Part shown: piece after piece, positions 17,715-26,201 of the stretch | Numbering within the stretch: position 1 is the first letter of the stretch | Layout of the letters: every line of letters begins with the position of its first letter | From: Cohnella terricola | GTDB lineage: Bacteria > Bacillota > Bacilli > Paenibacillales > Paenibacillaceae | Direction: 5' to 3' | NCBI RefSeq assembly: GCF_007786475.1 | Contig: NZ_VNJJ01000015.1 | Location: 55,296-119,295, forward strand | DNA: 64,000 nucleotides | Translations under genes and position numbers: made by a program | The notes under the pieces: model-generated | The model's input: the letters and a program-made list of their open reading frames with translations, nothing else | Database searches by the model: none | What the model was told of the DNA's origin: nothing

Positions 17715-17732
17715 TAGTTAAATATTTAACTA
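17715..17732. promoter_or_regulatory. MarR operator before the NmrA-type reductase
   Basis: TAGTTAAATATTTAACTA is a perfect 18-bp palindrome, 24 bp before the start codon of the reductase gene, matching the site at 17207-17224. Confidence 0.7.
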
Positions 17733-17756
17733 CTTAACCTTAGAGGAGTCGGTTCT

Positions 17757-18566
17757 ATGAAAATCGTTCTAACTGGTTCGACGGGTCATTTGGGAGGATT
17801 GATTCTGAAACAATTGCTTTTCCGATGCCGCGCAGAAGACCTGGTCCTTAGCGTCCGACAGCCGCATATCGCTGAAGGATATAGGGATCCGAATCTGGAT
17901 GTACGGTATGGCGATTACGATGTGCCGGAATCCCTCGAACCCTCTTTCCGCGGCGCTCGTAAATTGATGATGGTATCCTCCCCCTGTACGGACGAAGCCA
18001 TTCGTCTGCGACAGCATCTTTCCGTCATTGAAGCGGCTCGCCAAGCCGGAATCAATCATATCGTCTATACCAGTATATTTGCACCGGAGAAAGGCAACCT
18101 GTCCGTCCATAAACTTCACTTGGATACGGAGCAAGCCATAAGGGAGTCGAATATCCCTTATACGATTCTGCGTAATGCTTATTACACGGATATCGTGAAG
18201 TTCCTGGGGATCCGGGAAGCGGCTGCCAGCGGGATTCTGGTCAGCCCCCCGGGGAATTGGAATTTTAATACCGCCTCTCGTTGGGACTTGGCGCACGCCG
18301 CCGCTATCGTCCTTACCGAGGAAGGGCATGAGAATCGGACATACGAGCTGACCCCAACGCGAACTTGGAATCTGGATGATCTGGCAAGGGCGATCTCGGA
18401 AGTTACAGGCAGGAAGGTCGTTCACCGCACGGACAAGGATTATCAGAATAACATCTACCGGATGCTGCCGTTCTCCGATATGCAATTCACATCCGATGAC
18501 TTGGCCGAGCTGGTCGGACAACCTCTTCGTTCCGTGAAAGACGAAGTGCAGGACATTTTCGGATAG
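17757..18566 (+). CDS. NmrA-like NAD(P)-binding oxidoreductase (QOR2/YtfG type)
   Basis: 269 residues from ATG 17757 with TAGAGGAG upstream. The Rossmann dinucleotide motif GSTGHLG is at residues 7-13. NYxRN-like region: YTILRNAYYTDIV, typical of NmrA/quinone oxidoreductase 2 proteins of the atypical SDR group, which lack the standard YxxxK. Family members bind NADPH and reduce quinones or act as redox sensors. Its control by the adjacent MarR protein suggests a role in quinone or electrophile stress. That role is inference. Confidence 0.8.
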   Translation: MKIVLTGSTGHLGGLILKQLLFRCRAEDLVLSVRQPHIAEGYRDPNLDVRYGDYDVPESLEPSFRGARKLMMVSSPCTDEAIRLRQHLSVIEAARQAGINHIVYTSIFAPEKGNLSVHKLHLDTEQAIRESNIPYTILRNAYYTDIVKFLGIREAAASGILVSPPGNWNFNTASRWDLAHAAAIVLTEEGHENRTYELTPTRTWNLDDLARAISEVTGRKVVHRTDKDYQNNIYRMLPFSDMQFTSDDLAELVGQPLRSVKDEVQDIFG

Positions 18567-18671
18567 AACCTGTTTTCAGACCTCAGACCAGGTCATTCCC
18601 GGACAACAGATGGTTCCGTATTTCTCCTCCGCTTGATAAAATAGGACTCGAAATCAAGGGAGGGGAGACTT

Positions 18672-19274
18672 ATGGATCTAAAAGCAAATGCCCCCGGACT
18701 TCGTATGCAGTCACAATCGAACCGAAGGCGTTCCTTAACGTGGTCAGGATATGCCGTATTCATTTGGTCGGTCGCCTATATGCTGCCCCATCTTTATTGG
18801 GCGATGGGTGGCAAGCTCGGTTTGTCGATACTGAAGCCGGGTATATCCGAATCTCCCCAATGGGAAATGATTAACTGGGTGGCTTCCGTTTTTCTCACGG
18901 CGGTTGGACTTCTGGGAATTACCCTGATCTATCTCAGAAAACGAAAATTACTAAGCTGGTCATTGCTTGCGGTGCTGCTGGCGGGATGCTCTGTAGCGAC
19001 ATCGCACGGCATTTATGGAATCGGCTATCGCATCCTCCAAATTACTGGCGTTATCGGAATAGAATTAGAGTCGTTTAACGCGAAGCAACATGTTTTTGTT
19101 CTGTGGGATCTATTTATTTTCGAACCGTGGTTTCTGATCGAGGGTATTCTTCTGGGAATCTTAGGCTGGTGTTTCATGAACAACCCGCGTCACAGACGAA
19201 TCTGGTTGACGCTCTGTACGATAGGCGTCCTATTCGGCTTAATCACGGGATTGCTAGGAGTACGATTCGCTTAA
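18672..19274 (+). CDS. DUF3995-type membrane protein
   Basis: 200 residues from ATG 18672, behind AGGGAGGGGAG. A hydrophilic N-terminus of about 24 residues is followed by five hydrophobic segments (about 25-45, 65-90, 98-118, 145-165, 175-197). The pattern SGYAVFIWSVAYMLPHLYWAMGG is typical of DUF3995 integral membrane proteins, whose function is unknown. The gene is followed by a strong hairpin shared with the convergent gene at 19350. Confidence 0.65.
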   Translation: MDLKANAPGLRMQSQSNRRRSLTWSGYAVFIWSVAYMLPHLYWAMGGKLGLSILKPGISESPQWEMINWVASVFLTAVGLLGITLIYLRKRKLLSWSLLAVLLAGCSVATSHGIYGIGYRILQITGVIGIELESFNAKQHVFVLWDLFIFEPWFLIEGILLGILGWCFMNNPRHRRIWLTLCTIGVLFGLITGLLGVRFA

Positions 19275-19290
19275 GCGACGAGATGACTTA

Positions 19291-19334
19291 AAAAAGGGCC
19301 GGAGCACCTCTAACAGAGGACCCGGCCTTTTAGT
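19291..19334. terminator. Bidirectional terminator
   Basis: AAAAAGGGCCGG...CCTCT pairs with AGAGG...CCCGGCCTTTT, with A-tract and T-tract on either side, between two convergent genes. Confidence 0.8.
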
Positions 19335-19349
19335 GGTGTGGTCAGCACC

Positions 19350-20021
19350 TTATTTGTAGTAGGAAGTAGTCAGCGGGACGAACAAACCGCCGCCGCTCTC
19401 GAGTTCCGTATGAATAAACAAAGTATCAACGCCGCCGATATCTACTTCGATCGTCGCTAAACCGTCGGCTATCGAGATCGCTTGTTGTTTAAGCTCGGTA
19501 CTGGTGTCGCTGTCTTTAACGACCAGATTTTCGATATCCTTGCCAGTGGCGGCCACTTGCAGATAAAGCTTCTGGAATTTCTTCTTCGGGTGGAGAATGA
19601 AGGAACTGCTTCGGCCTCCGCTCTCGTTGTCGAAGTAAACGTCCTTGTAATCCTTGCCGTTGTAAGAGGTTTTCGCGGGATCCTTCGTATGGTACATCGA
19701 ATCGAAGCCCGCGGCGATCGCGACGCCTTCAGACTTCTCTCCGAGCTGGATCATTCCCGTTTTGCTATCGTAATCAACGGCGACTTTTAGCGCATCGGCG
19801 ATCGCGCGCACCGGCAAGTAAGTCGAGCCGTTATACGTAATCGGAAGGACAGGCGATCCATTGGCATCGACCAATTGAACAGGGGATCCATTCGCTTTGA
19901 AATGAAGTCCGGAATTCAAGTAAGCTTTGATCTCTTGCAGGTTAGACCCGGCGTAAACGCCGGCGCCCATGCTTGCGAACAAGGACAGACCGATGACGGT
20001 AGCGGTAATTTTCTTTTTCAG
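19350..20021 (-). CDS. Secreted protein with copper amine oxidase N-terminal (stalk) domain, CTG start
   Basis: About 223 residues if started at CTG 20021. That start gives MKKKITATVIGLSLFASMGAGVYAG, a complete signal peptide, and GAGGAG lies 9 bp upstream. In this frame a stop (TGA) is only two codons further back, and the next start, TTG 19982, would cut the signal peptide in half and has no ribosome site. Residues about 45-85 match the copper amine oxidase N-terminal domain (ITYNGSTYLPVRAIADALKV), a common non-catalytic surface module in Paenibacillaceae. The remaining 120 residues form a beta-rich domain resembling NPCBM-type modules (SYNGKDYKDVYFDN, TLFIHTE). Probably wall-associated; function unknown. 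Confidence 0.7.
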   Translation of the reverse strand: MKKKITATVIGLSLFASMGAGVYAGSNLQEIKAYLNSGLHFKANGSPVQLVDANGSPVLPITYNGSTYLPVRAIADALKVAVDYDSKTGMIQLGEKSEGVAIAAGFDSMYHTKDPAKTSYNGKDYKDVYFDNESGGRSSSFILHPKKKFQKLYLQVAATGKDIENLVVKDSDTSTELKQQAISIADGLATIEVDIGGVDTLFIHTELESGGGLFVPLTTSYYK

Positions 20022-20193
20022 TGTGATTCACTCCTCATCCAGAATATAGCTTCTACAATCCAAAATGATTATAGAAACGGTTACCTATTGGCAATATGTT
20101 TTTTATTACGGATTATTCTAACAAAAACTAAAGTGGAACACTTGTTCGCAAAATGTTACGCTGTAGATAGTTAATATTATTGTTGGGAACGGA

Positions 20194-20592
20194 GTGAATC
20201 TTTTGTTGGATCAAACGAAAGAAATACAAGTAGAGATTAGGACTTGGGCACATACCGATCTCCCGTTGCTGCATCGTTTGAATGCGCCGGAGATGCTGGA
20301 TCATCTGGGAGGTCCGGAGACGGAGGAGCAGGTTTTAAACCGCCACCAACGATACGTTGAGATCGAAGGGAAAGGGCAAGGAATAGCGGCTAAAGCGGGG
20401 GAGCTTGCCATAGCGAACGCTGCCGTGGAGAAGAAGAGAAGGCATATTCATGCATTCCCTTCCATCGACAATCTCGCATCGAACGCCATTTGCAGGAAAC
20501 TAGGTTTTCAATTGGTCGAGGAGTGCAGCTTCGAATACCCGCCTGGGAATTTTATTCGATGCAACGATTGGAGATTGGATCTCGGTACGTGA
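20194..20592 (+). pseudogene. GNAT acetyltransferase with internal in-frame deletion
   Basis: 132 residues from GTG 20194 (TTG 20203 alternative). The N-terminal part (EIRTWAHTDLPLLHRLNAPEML) and C-terminal part (IHAFPSIDNLASNAICRKLGF) both read as a RimJ/L-type GNAT acetyltransferase of normally about 170-180 residues. Between YVEIEGKGQG and IAAKAGELAIANAA the central strands, including the Q/RxxGxG/A acetyl-CoA pyrophosphate loop, are missing, about 40 codons. The frame is kept, so a short protein could still be made but should not bind acetyl-CoA. I call it a deletion remnant. Confidence 0.65.
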
Positions 20593-20611
20593 TGACAAGT
20601 CGCCCTATAGC

Positions 20612-20635
20612 AAAAGGAGCCCCCAAGAAGGCTCC
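20612..20635 (-). terminator. Terminator of the murE-like gene
   Basis: On the minus strand GGAGCC pairs with GGCTCC (20630-20635 with 20616-20621), followed by TTTT, 9 bp after the stop at 20644. Confidence 0.6.
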
Positions 20636-20643
20636 CCCGTCGT

Positions 20644-22146
20644 TCATTCCGAAAAGGCGCTCAGTTCCAGTCCGGAATGCTCCTGCTCCGCCATATAGGC
20701 GTTCACAATTTCTCTCTCGTTAAACGGAATTTCCGCGTTTCCCAATATTTGCGTCGTTTCGTGCCCCTTGCCCGCAATGACGACGATGTCACCCTTACGG
20801 CATTCGTTAAGCGCGTAATGAATTGCCTCCTTGCGATCTAGGAACGAACGGTAGACGCCACCGGCTTCCTGCACGCCTCGCTCGATTTCAAGCAATAGAC
20901 GAGCCGGGTTTTGCTGCTTCGGATTATCGGACGTGACGACGGACAAGTCGGCGAAGGTGCCGGCTACCCGCCCCATCGCCAACCGTTTCCTTTCTCCATG
21001 CTCGCCTTCCGCCCCGTACACCCCGAACACGAGAATGATCCGGCCCTTGACGAAGGGAAGCAGCGTGAGCAGCAGCTTCTCCAGTCCATCTTCGGTATGA
21101 GCAAAATCGACGATGACCCGATAGTCGCCATTCGCGTATACCGTCTCCATTCTGCCGCGTATCCCCTTCACTGCCTCCAGCCCGCGACGAATGGCGCTCA
21201 AGTCGATCCCCTCGCTTAAACCGAATGCAATAGCCGCAAGGGCGTTATACACATATATCATGCCGGGAAAATGAAGATCGACGGCAAATCTTCCGACCGG
21301 CGTATGGGCGATGAAGCTCGTCCCGTCCTCCCGGCAGCGAATTTCAGTGGCGTACACCTCGTTCTCGCTCCGGATGCCGTAACGGATTAACCGTGGCGCC
21401 CGCCCGCGCAGTCTTTCGATCAGACGACGACCGTACTCGTCGTCCCCGTTCACAATGTTCGCCGCCGTCGTTCGGTCAAACAATTGCGCCTTCACTTCGA
21501 AATAGCTTTCCATCGAATGATGAAGCTCCAGATGATCCGGGGTCAGATTCGTGAATATGCCGGTTCGGAACCGGCAATAGGCGGTTCGCTTCAAGCTCAA
21601 GGCATGGGAAGACACCTCCATCACGCAATCGCGGATGTCCGACTCCCGCATCTGAAAAAATAGTTGCTGGAGATGCAGCGACTCGGGCGTCGTATTGCGG
21701 GATTGAACCGCCTCGTCGCCGATGAAGCTTCCTATCGTACCGATCAAGCCGACGGATCGATCGGCGGCCTTCAGAATGGATTGAATGAAGTACGTAATGG
21801 TCGTTTTGCCGTTCGTTCCGGTTACGCCGATCAGATTCATCGTTTCAGTCGGATTGCCGTAAAAGGTTGCCGACATTCGGGCCAGCGCATCTCGGGAATC
21901 CGCCACCTTCAACACAGCGATCCCTTCCGGCGCGACGGATTCTTGCTCGACGACGACTGCCGAAGCGCCCCGCCCGATCGCCTGCTGGATATAGGCATGT
22001 CCATCCACCTGAAATCCGGAGATCGCCACGAAGAGGCCTCCCGCCGTCACTTCCCTCGAATCGAACGCGATAGAGGTAATCTCCGTCTGCAGCTCTCCTT
22101 GCTGCAACGTGTAGGCCAGATCGGCCACGACGGATACCAGCTTCAT
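20644..22146 (-). CDS. Orphan MurE-like UDP-MurNAc-tripeptide ligase paralog
   Basis: 500 residues from ATG 22146, behind AAAGGAGGTCC. All three Mur ligase domains are present: N-terminal UDP-binding (1-100), central ATPase with P-loop GVTGTNGKTT (107-116), the TTP motif NTTPE (151-155), lysine K219 in the carbamylation region, and the C-terminal domain. Housekeeping MurE adds meso-diaminopimelate or lysine to UDP-MurNAc-L-Ala-D-Glu in peptidoglycan synthesis. Here the amino-acid-recognition motif is DNPK (407-410), not the DNPR typical of diaminopimelate enzymes, and VDFAHTEDGL and GVYGAEGEHGERKR also differ from the usual VDYAHTPDGL and GCGGDRDRTKRP. The gene stands alone, outside any division/cell-wall cluster. 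I read it as a diverged second ligase with unknown amino-acid substrate. Confidence 0.8.
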   Translation of the reverse strand: MKLVSVVADLAYTLQQGELQTEITSIAFDSREVTAGGLFVAISGFQVDGHAYIQQAIGRGASAVVVEQESVAPEGIAVLKVADSRDALARMSATFYGNPTETMNLIGVTGTNGKTTITYFIQSILKAADRSVGLIGTIGSFIGDEAVQSRNTTPESLHLQQLFFQMRESDIRDCVMEVSSHALSLKRTAYCRFRTGIFTNLTPDHLELHHSMESYFEVKAQLFDRTTAANIVNGDDEYGRRLIERLRGRAPRLIRYGIRSENEVYATEIRCREDGTSFIAHTPVGRFAVDLHFPGMIYVYNALAAIAFGLSEGIDLSAIRRGLEAVKGIRGRMETVYANGDYRVIVDFAHTEDGLEKLLLTLLPFVKGRIILVFGVYGAEGEHGERKRLAMGRVAGTFADLSVVTSDNPKQQNPARLLLEIERGVQEAGGVYRSFLDRKEAIHYALNECRKGDIVVIAGKGHETTQILGNAEIPFNEREIVNAYMAEQEHSGLELSAFSE

Positions 22147-22567
22147 GATGGACCTCCTTTCCAAGCCGGCGTACGTTCGGGTGTTACCCGGAACCTGTGT
22201 GTGCTCAGTATATACCGATGCTCCGAAATTAATCGGACACATCCCATCATTTATCAGGGCTAGGATAGGATTACCTAACCGATATCATTATTAAAACAGA
22301 GGTTTGTATCTAACTTTTATCGGGGATGTAAAGGTCCCGTAAATTAAGCCAGAAATAACAGGGAAAAGTTTAAAAATACCCCACTATGTAATCGGTTACA
22401 TTTCTTGTAAGCTAGAGTTGATTCCTATATTTACTAGTTTCCATTTTGAACGCCAAAGGGGGATGATCGGATCGATTTCTTTGTCTGGTTGCCAAGCAGT
22501 CTAACGGTATGAAACATGAAACGCTATACCGGCATGCAACCCAAATCCATTTCATAGGGAGGCAATA
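22147..22567. other. Divergent promoter region between murE-like and GH43 genes
   Basis: About 420 bp without a gene. It carries the cre-like palindrome at 22387-22400 and the AGGGAGG ribosome site of the GH43 gene. I see no other clear structure. Confidence 0.6.
22387..22400. promoter_or_regulatory. cre-like catabolite site
   Basis: TGTAATCGGTTACA fits the CcpA consensus TGWNANCGNTNNCA and is palindromic apart from its central dinucleotide. It lies about 170 bp before the secreted GH43 gene, so glucose repression of that gene is likely. A LacI-type local regulator could use a similar site. Confidence 0.6.
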
Positions 22568-24385
22568 ATGATGAAAAAAAAGCATTGGAGTCTAATCTTA
22601 TCCGGAACAATGCTGCTGTCCGCGTTTTTCGGATTCACGTCCTCTTCTTCGGCCGCAGATCCTGTCGTCACGTCCGGAAATCCCATTTTCACCAGTATTT
22701 TCACCGCCGATCCTTCCGCGCATGTGTGGGGCGACGGACGTATTTACGTGTACGCGTCGCATGATATTTTCCCGTCCCGGGGCAGCGATCTCATGGATAA
22801 GTATCACGTATTCTCGTCGGATAATATGGTGGATTGGGTGGACGAAGGGGAGGTTCTTCGCGCTGCCAACGTGTCGTGGGGCAGGCCGGAGGGCGGCTTT
22901 ATGTGGGCTCCGGACGCCGCTTACAAGAACGGGACCTATTATCTTTACTACCCTCATCCCAGCGGCACGAATTGGAACGATACTTGGAAGATCGGCGTGG
23001 CCACAAGTAATAAACCTGCCGCGGACTTTACCGATCAAGGCTATATCCAAGGGCTCCCGGGCAGCAATATGATCGATCCGAGCGTGTTTCGCGATGACGA
23101 CGGAACCTATTATCTGTATGCCGGCGGCGGAGGTAAAAGCTACGGCGTCAAGCTAGCCAGCAACATGACCTCGATTGACGGACCGATCAAGCAGTTCACC
23201 GAACTGCAGGACTTCCACGAGGCTACATGGGTCTTTAAGCGGGGCAGCATGTATTACTTGATGTATTCCGACAATAATCCGGGAGCAAACCGGGTGCGGT
23301 ACGCCACTAGCAGCGGTCCGCTTGGGCCATGGACGAACCGTGGCATTATGTTGGATCCGGTATTAAATAGCGAGACGACGCACGGATCTATCGTGGAATA
23401 TAAGGGGAATTGGTATTTGTTCTACCATAATGCCAAAATCTCCGCCAACGGTACGCTGCGTTCCGTCTGCGTGGATCGGTTGACTTTCAATTCGGACGGG
23501 ACCATCCAGAAGGTCATCCAGACGTCCGAGGGAGTTCCGGCCGTCGGGCCGCGTTCCCGCGCCACGGAGATCAAGTATTACGATTTAATTAACGAGAACT
23601 TTGACGCATATACCCAGAAAACGGAATATGCCATGAACGGCAGCAACGTTACGATCGGAGGAGGAGCGACTCGCTCGGGCGCCAATATTGAAAATATGCA
23701 CAACCAAGGCTCCTATATTCAGTTGAGCGGCATTAACGGCGGCGCAGGCGGCAAGGAGCTTCTTACCGTGCTTTATGCTTCCGGCGACAGCGGAGCGGCC
23801 TTTAAGGTGGACGCCAGCGGAGACACGACCGGGGACGGCTATTTTCTTTCCCTGCCCGGTACGGGCGGATGGGGCAACTATACCGGTCGAACCAATCGTC
23901 TGATCGATTTGAACCCGGGCGCGAACAACGTCATTCGGCTGAACGGCGGTATGGGAGGAGCCAATATCTCCCGCGTCATCGTATCGTTAAAACCGGCTAC
24001 CCAGCCAACGGAATACCCGATGAGCGGGAACAACGTGACCGTCGGGGGAGGGGCGACCCGCTCGAACGGAACTATTGAAAATCTGCATATCCCGGGTTCC
24101 TACTTCCAATTGACGGGCATTGACGGCGGCACGGGAGGAAAGAAGCAACTGACCATCGTTTACGGTTCCGCGGATAACCAATCTACCTTTAAGGTAAACG
24201 CCAGTGGAGACACGACGGGGAACGGTTATACTTTTTCCTTGCCGGGTACGGGTGGATGGAGCACTTATACCGGTCGCGTGAGCGGTCAGATCGATCTGAA
24301 CGCAGGCACCAATAACGTGATTCGCGTGAACGGCGGTATGGGGGGAGCCAACGTCACTCGTATCATTGTCGCACCGATTCCCTGA
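22568..24385 (+). CDS. Secreted GH43 family glycoside hydrolase with two C-terminal carbohydrate-binding repeats
   Basis: 605 residues with a signal peptide (1-30, ending SSSAADP). Residues 38-340 form a five-bladed GH43 propeller with the catalytic carboxylates in ADPSAHVW (D48, base), MIDPSVF (D170, pKa modulator) and HEATWVF (E218, acid). The N-terminal opening NPIFTSIFTADPSAHVW is typical of arabinofuranosidase/xylosidase-like subfamilies. Residues about 355-475 and 485-605 are two copies of a beta-sandwich carbohydrate-binding module (CBM6/35 type), sharing TEYxMxGxNVTxGGGATRS and GGWxxYTGR. The duplication is near-exact at protein level. Likely releases pentoses from arabinoxylan or arabinan outside the cell. 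A cre-like site upstream suggests glucose repression. Confidence 0.85.
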   Translation: MMKKKHWSLILSGTMLLSAFFGFTSSSSAADPVVTSGNPIFTSIFTADPSAHVWGDGRIYVYASHDIFPSRGSDLMDKYHVFSSDNMVDWVDEGEVLRAANVSWGRPEGGFMWAPDAAYKNGTYYLYYPHPSGTNWNDTWKIGVATSNKPAADFTDQGYIQGLPGSNMIDPSVFRDDDGTYYLYAGGGGKSYGVKLASNMTSIDGPIKQFTELQDFHEATWVFKRGSMYYLMYSDNNPGANRVRYATSSGPLGPWTNRGIMLDPVLNSETTHGSIVEYKGNWYLFYHNAKISANGTLRSVCVDRLTFNSDGTIQKVIQTSEGVPAVGPRSRATEIKYYDLINENFDAYTQKTEYAMNGSNVTIGGGATRSGANIENMHNQGSYIQLSGINGGAGGKELLTVLYASGDSGAAFKVDASGDTTGDGYFLSLPGTGGWGNYTGRTNRLIDLNPGANNVIRLNGGMGGANISRVIVSLKPATQPTEYPMSGNNVTVGGGATRSNGTIENLHIPGSYFQLTGIDGGTGGKKQLTIVYGSADNQSTFKVNASGDTTGNGYTFSLPGTGGWSTYTGRVSGQIDLNAGTNNVIRVNGGMGGANVTRIIVAPIP

Positions 24386-24415
24386 AGCCAAGCCGGTTAG
24401 ATCATGATCGGCGCA

Positions 24416-24440
24416 AAGCCCGCTCGAAAAGAGCGGGCTT
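24416..24440 (+). terminator. Terminator after the GH43 gene
   Basis: AAGCCCGCTC (24416-24425) pairs perfectly with GAGCGGGCTT (24431-24440); the following ATTTGT is a weak U-tract. Confidence 0.65.
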
Positions 24441-24548
24441 ATTTGTGTAAACTTCTTTTAACCCTTTCTTATTCGAGCAAGACCATGTACTCTTAAACTA
24501 TTGGTCTAAATAAAACGATAGCCTCGTGAAATTATAGGAGGAGCAACC

Positions 24549-24998
24549 ATGTTAAACGAGATAACCCCATTCCAGGAAAGCGACCACGATACTCTAGTCG
24601 ATATTTGGTATCGAGCCGTATGCCGCACCCATACGTTCTTGACGGATTCGGACATCGCGTTTTACCGCGAGTTCGTTCAGAACGGGGCATTAAGACAAGT
24701 CGAGGTCTGGGTCAGCAGAAACGAAAATAAAGAACCGGTTGGCTTTATCGGACTTGCCGGAACCGGGATCGAGATGTTATTCGTAGATCCGGAGCACCAT
24801 GGCAAGGGCATAGGCAGCCAGTTAATCAAACACGCCCAACAGTTAAAAGGAATCACGCTCCAAGTCGATGTCAATGAGCAAAACGAAGGAGCGTGCGCGT
24901 TCTACAAACGTATTGGTTTCGTACAGATTGGGCGGTCGGAATTGGACGGCTCGGGCAAGCCTTTCCCGTTACTTCATCTGGAATACAGGTCGGAATAG
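24549..24998 (+). CDS. GNAT family N-acetyltransferase (YjaB-like)
   Basis: 149 residues, ATG 24549 behind AGGAGGAG. The acetyl-CoA motif A is intact: MLFVDPEHHGKGIGSQLIKHA (about residues 77-97), with the V-strand and HHGKGIG loop, followed by LQVDVNEQNEGACAFYKRIGF. This is the usual full-length single-domain form. Acceptor substrate unknown. It lies convergent with the iron-binding lipoprotein gene, 13 bp apart. Confidence 0.8.
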   Translation: MLNEITPFQESDHDTLVDIWYRAVCRTHTFLTDSDIAFYREFVQNGALRQVEVWVSRNENKEPVGFIGLAGTGIEMLFVDPEHHGKGIGSQLIKHAQQLKGITLQVDVNEQNEGACAFYKRIGFVQIGRSELDGSGKPFPLLHLEYRSE

Positions 24999-25011
24999 TG
25001 TTTCGATTGGC

Positions 25012-25959
25012 TTAATTCGCTGTTAAGAATCCATTTTTGAAAATGTTCAGCAAATATTCGAGCGTTGTCGGATCGCTATACGTCGACGACTGTGTATCGA
25101 TCTCGATGACGCGATTGTTCTTCACCGCCGGAATGTTCTTCCACATTTCCGTATCCAAGAATGCGCCATTTCCCTCCTTGTTTTTGCTCAGCACAATGAA
25201 ATCCCCGGCATACTCGGGAATAACTTCATGCGACAGCGTGTGGTAGCCCGGTCCCAGCGCATCTTGCTCGACTTTGGCGGGCATTTTCAGCCCCATCTCC
25301 TGGTATAGAATTTCGGTACCGCGCGCCCAGTTGTTGCCGAATACGTAAATGTCCTTCATGTCGTATTCGAAGACGGATACGGTGACGTCGTCGCCGTACG
25401 TCGCTTTGATCCGGTCTCCGGCCGCTTTGGCGCGGCTCGTGAAATCGTCGATCCATCCTTGAGTCTCCGCTTCTTTGCCAAGTAGCTTGCCGATCTCGAG
25501 CTGTTGGGCCTGATAATCCAGCTTGCCCCATGTGTAGACGATCGTCGGGGCTATCTCGCTCATCTTGTCGAGATTATTCATCCAAGAACCGGCAATGATC
25601 AGATCGGGCTCAAGTTCGATGATTTTTTCGAGATCCGAATCGGATACGGTCACTACGCCGGCCAGCTTGTCGGTGAACAGCGGATTTTTCTTTGTCCACT
25701 CGTCCACTCCGACCAGATTTGCATTCAGGGAAACGAGGTTAGGGGCGTTCGTCAATCCAATGATTCGTCGAGGGTTGGCCGGGACTTTCACCGGACCGTT
25801 CTCGGAATCGTAGGTCACAGTTTCGGATTGCGCTTCCTGGCTCGGCGCTTCGCCTATCGACGCTGTGTTGCTTTCGGGGGCGGTAGCCGGCTCATTGGCG
25901 CCGCACGCGCTCAGAGCAAGAGTAATGAGCAGAATGAAAGGGATGAATACCTTTTTCAT
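25012..25959 (-). CDS. Iron-siderophore ABC transporter substrate-binding lipoprotein
   Basis: 315 residues from ATG 25959 with GGAGG upstream. The signal MKKVFIPFILLITLALSAC has lipobox LSAC. The body is the class III binding-protein fold (FhuD/BtuF-like): residues 60-315 with ANPRRIIGLTNAP at the start of lobe 1, the long linking helix about 150-180, and lobe 2. These lipoproteins capture ferric siderophores or heme outside the membrane for an FhuBGC-type importer. A near-perfect Fur box lies at 26008-26026 upstream. No permease or ATPase gene is next to it, so it must use a transporter encoded elsewhere. Confidence 0.85.
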   Translation of the reverse strand: MKKVFIPFILLITLALSACGANEPATAPESNTASIGEAPSQEAQSETVTYDSENGPVKVPANPRRIIGLTNAPNLVSLNANLVGVDEWTKKNPLFTDKLAGVVTVSDSDLEKIIELEPDLIIAGSWMNNLDKMSEIAPTIVYTWGKLDYQAQQLEIGKLLGKEAETQGWIDDFTSRAKAAGDRIKATYGDDVTVSVFEYDMKDIYVFGNNWARGTEILYQEMGLKMPAKVEQDALGPGYHTLSHEVIPEYAGDFIVLSKNKEGNGAFLDTEMWKNIPAVKNNRVIEIDTQSSTYSDPTTLEYLLNIFKNGFLTAN

Positions 25960-26007
25960 GTGAGGGTTTCCTCCATTGGAATGTGTAATAAAAGCCCTTA
26001 ATTAGTC

Positions 26008-26026
26008 GATAATGAGAATCATTATC
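26008..26026. promoter_or_regulatory. Fur box
   Basis: GATAATGAGAATCATTATC matches the classical 19-bp Fur consensus GATAATGATAATCATTATC at 18 of 19 bases. It lies 49 bp upstream of the iron-siderophore binding protein gene (minus strand). Confidence 0.9.
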
Positions 26027-26108
26027 ATTCACTATAATAAAGATTTTTGCCGGATTACGCAAGTAGGCGGGCGTGGTTTTGGTTGGAGTTTGTGTACGAT
26101 CATAGATC

Positions 26109-26176
26109 TTGAATTGCGAACATATGTGCGGTATAATCAACGCGAACCTCCCAAATTTTGGTTTGGGAGGTTCGCG
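26109..26176 (+). promoter_or_regulatory. Promoter followed at +1 by a perfect leader hairpin
   Basis: TTGAAT (26109-26114), 17 bp, TATAAT (26132-26137). The start should fall near 26143-26145. A perfect 15-bp stem, CGCGAACCTCCCAAA (26141-26155) with TTTGGGAGGTTCGCG (26162-26176), six-base loop, lies there. It is followed by ATCTTCTTT and then the ribosome site of the gene at 26202. It may protect the 5-prime end of the mRNA or be an operator or attenuator. Confidence 0.65.
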
Positions 26177-26201
26177 ATCTTCTTTATGAGGGAGTGGCGT
26201 T

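Noticed and set aside
20075..20095. cre-like half-sites upstream of the GNAT remnant
   Set aside because: Only a partial match to the consensus.
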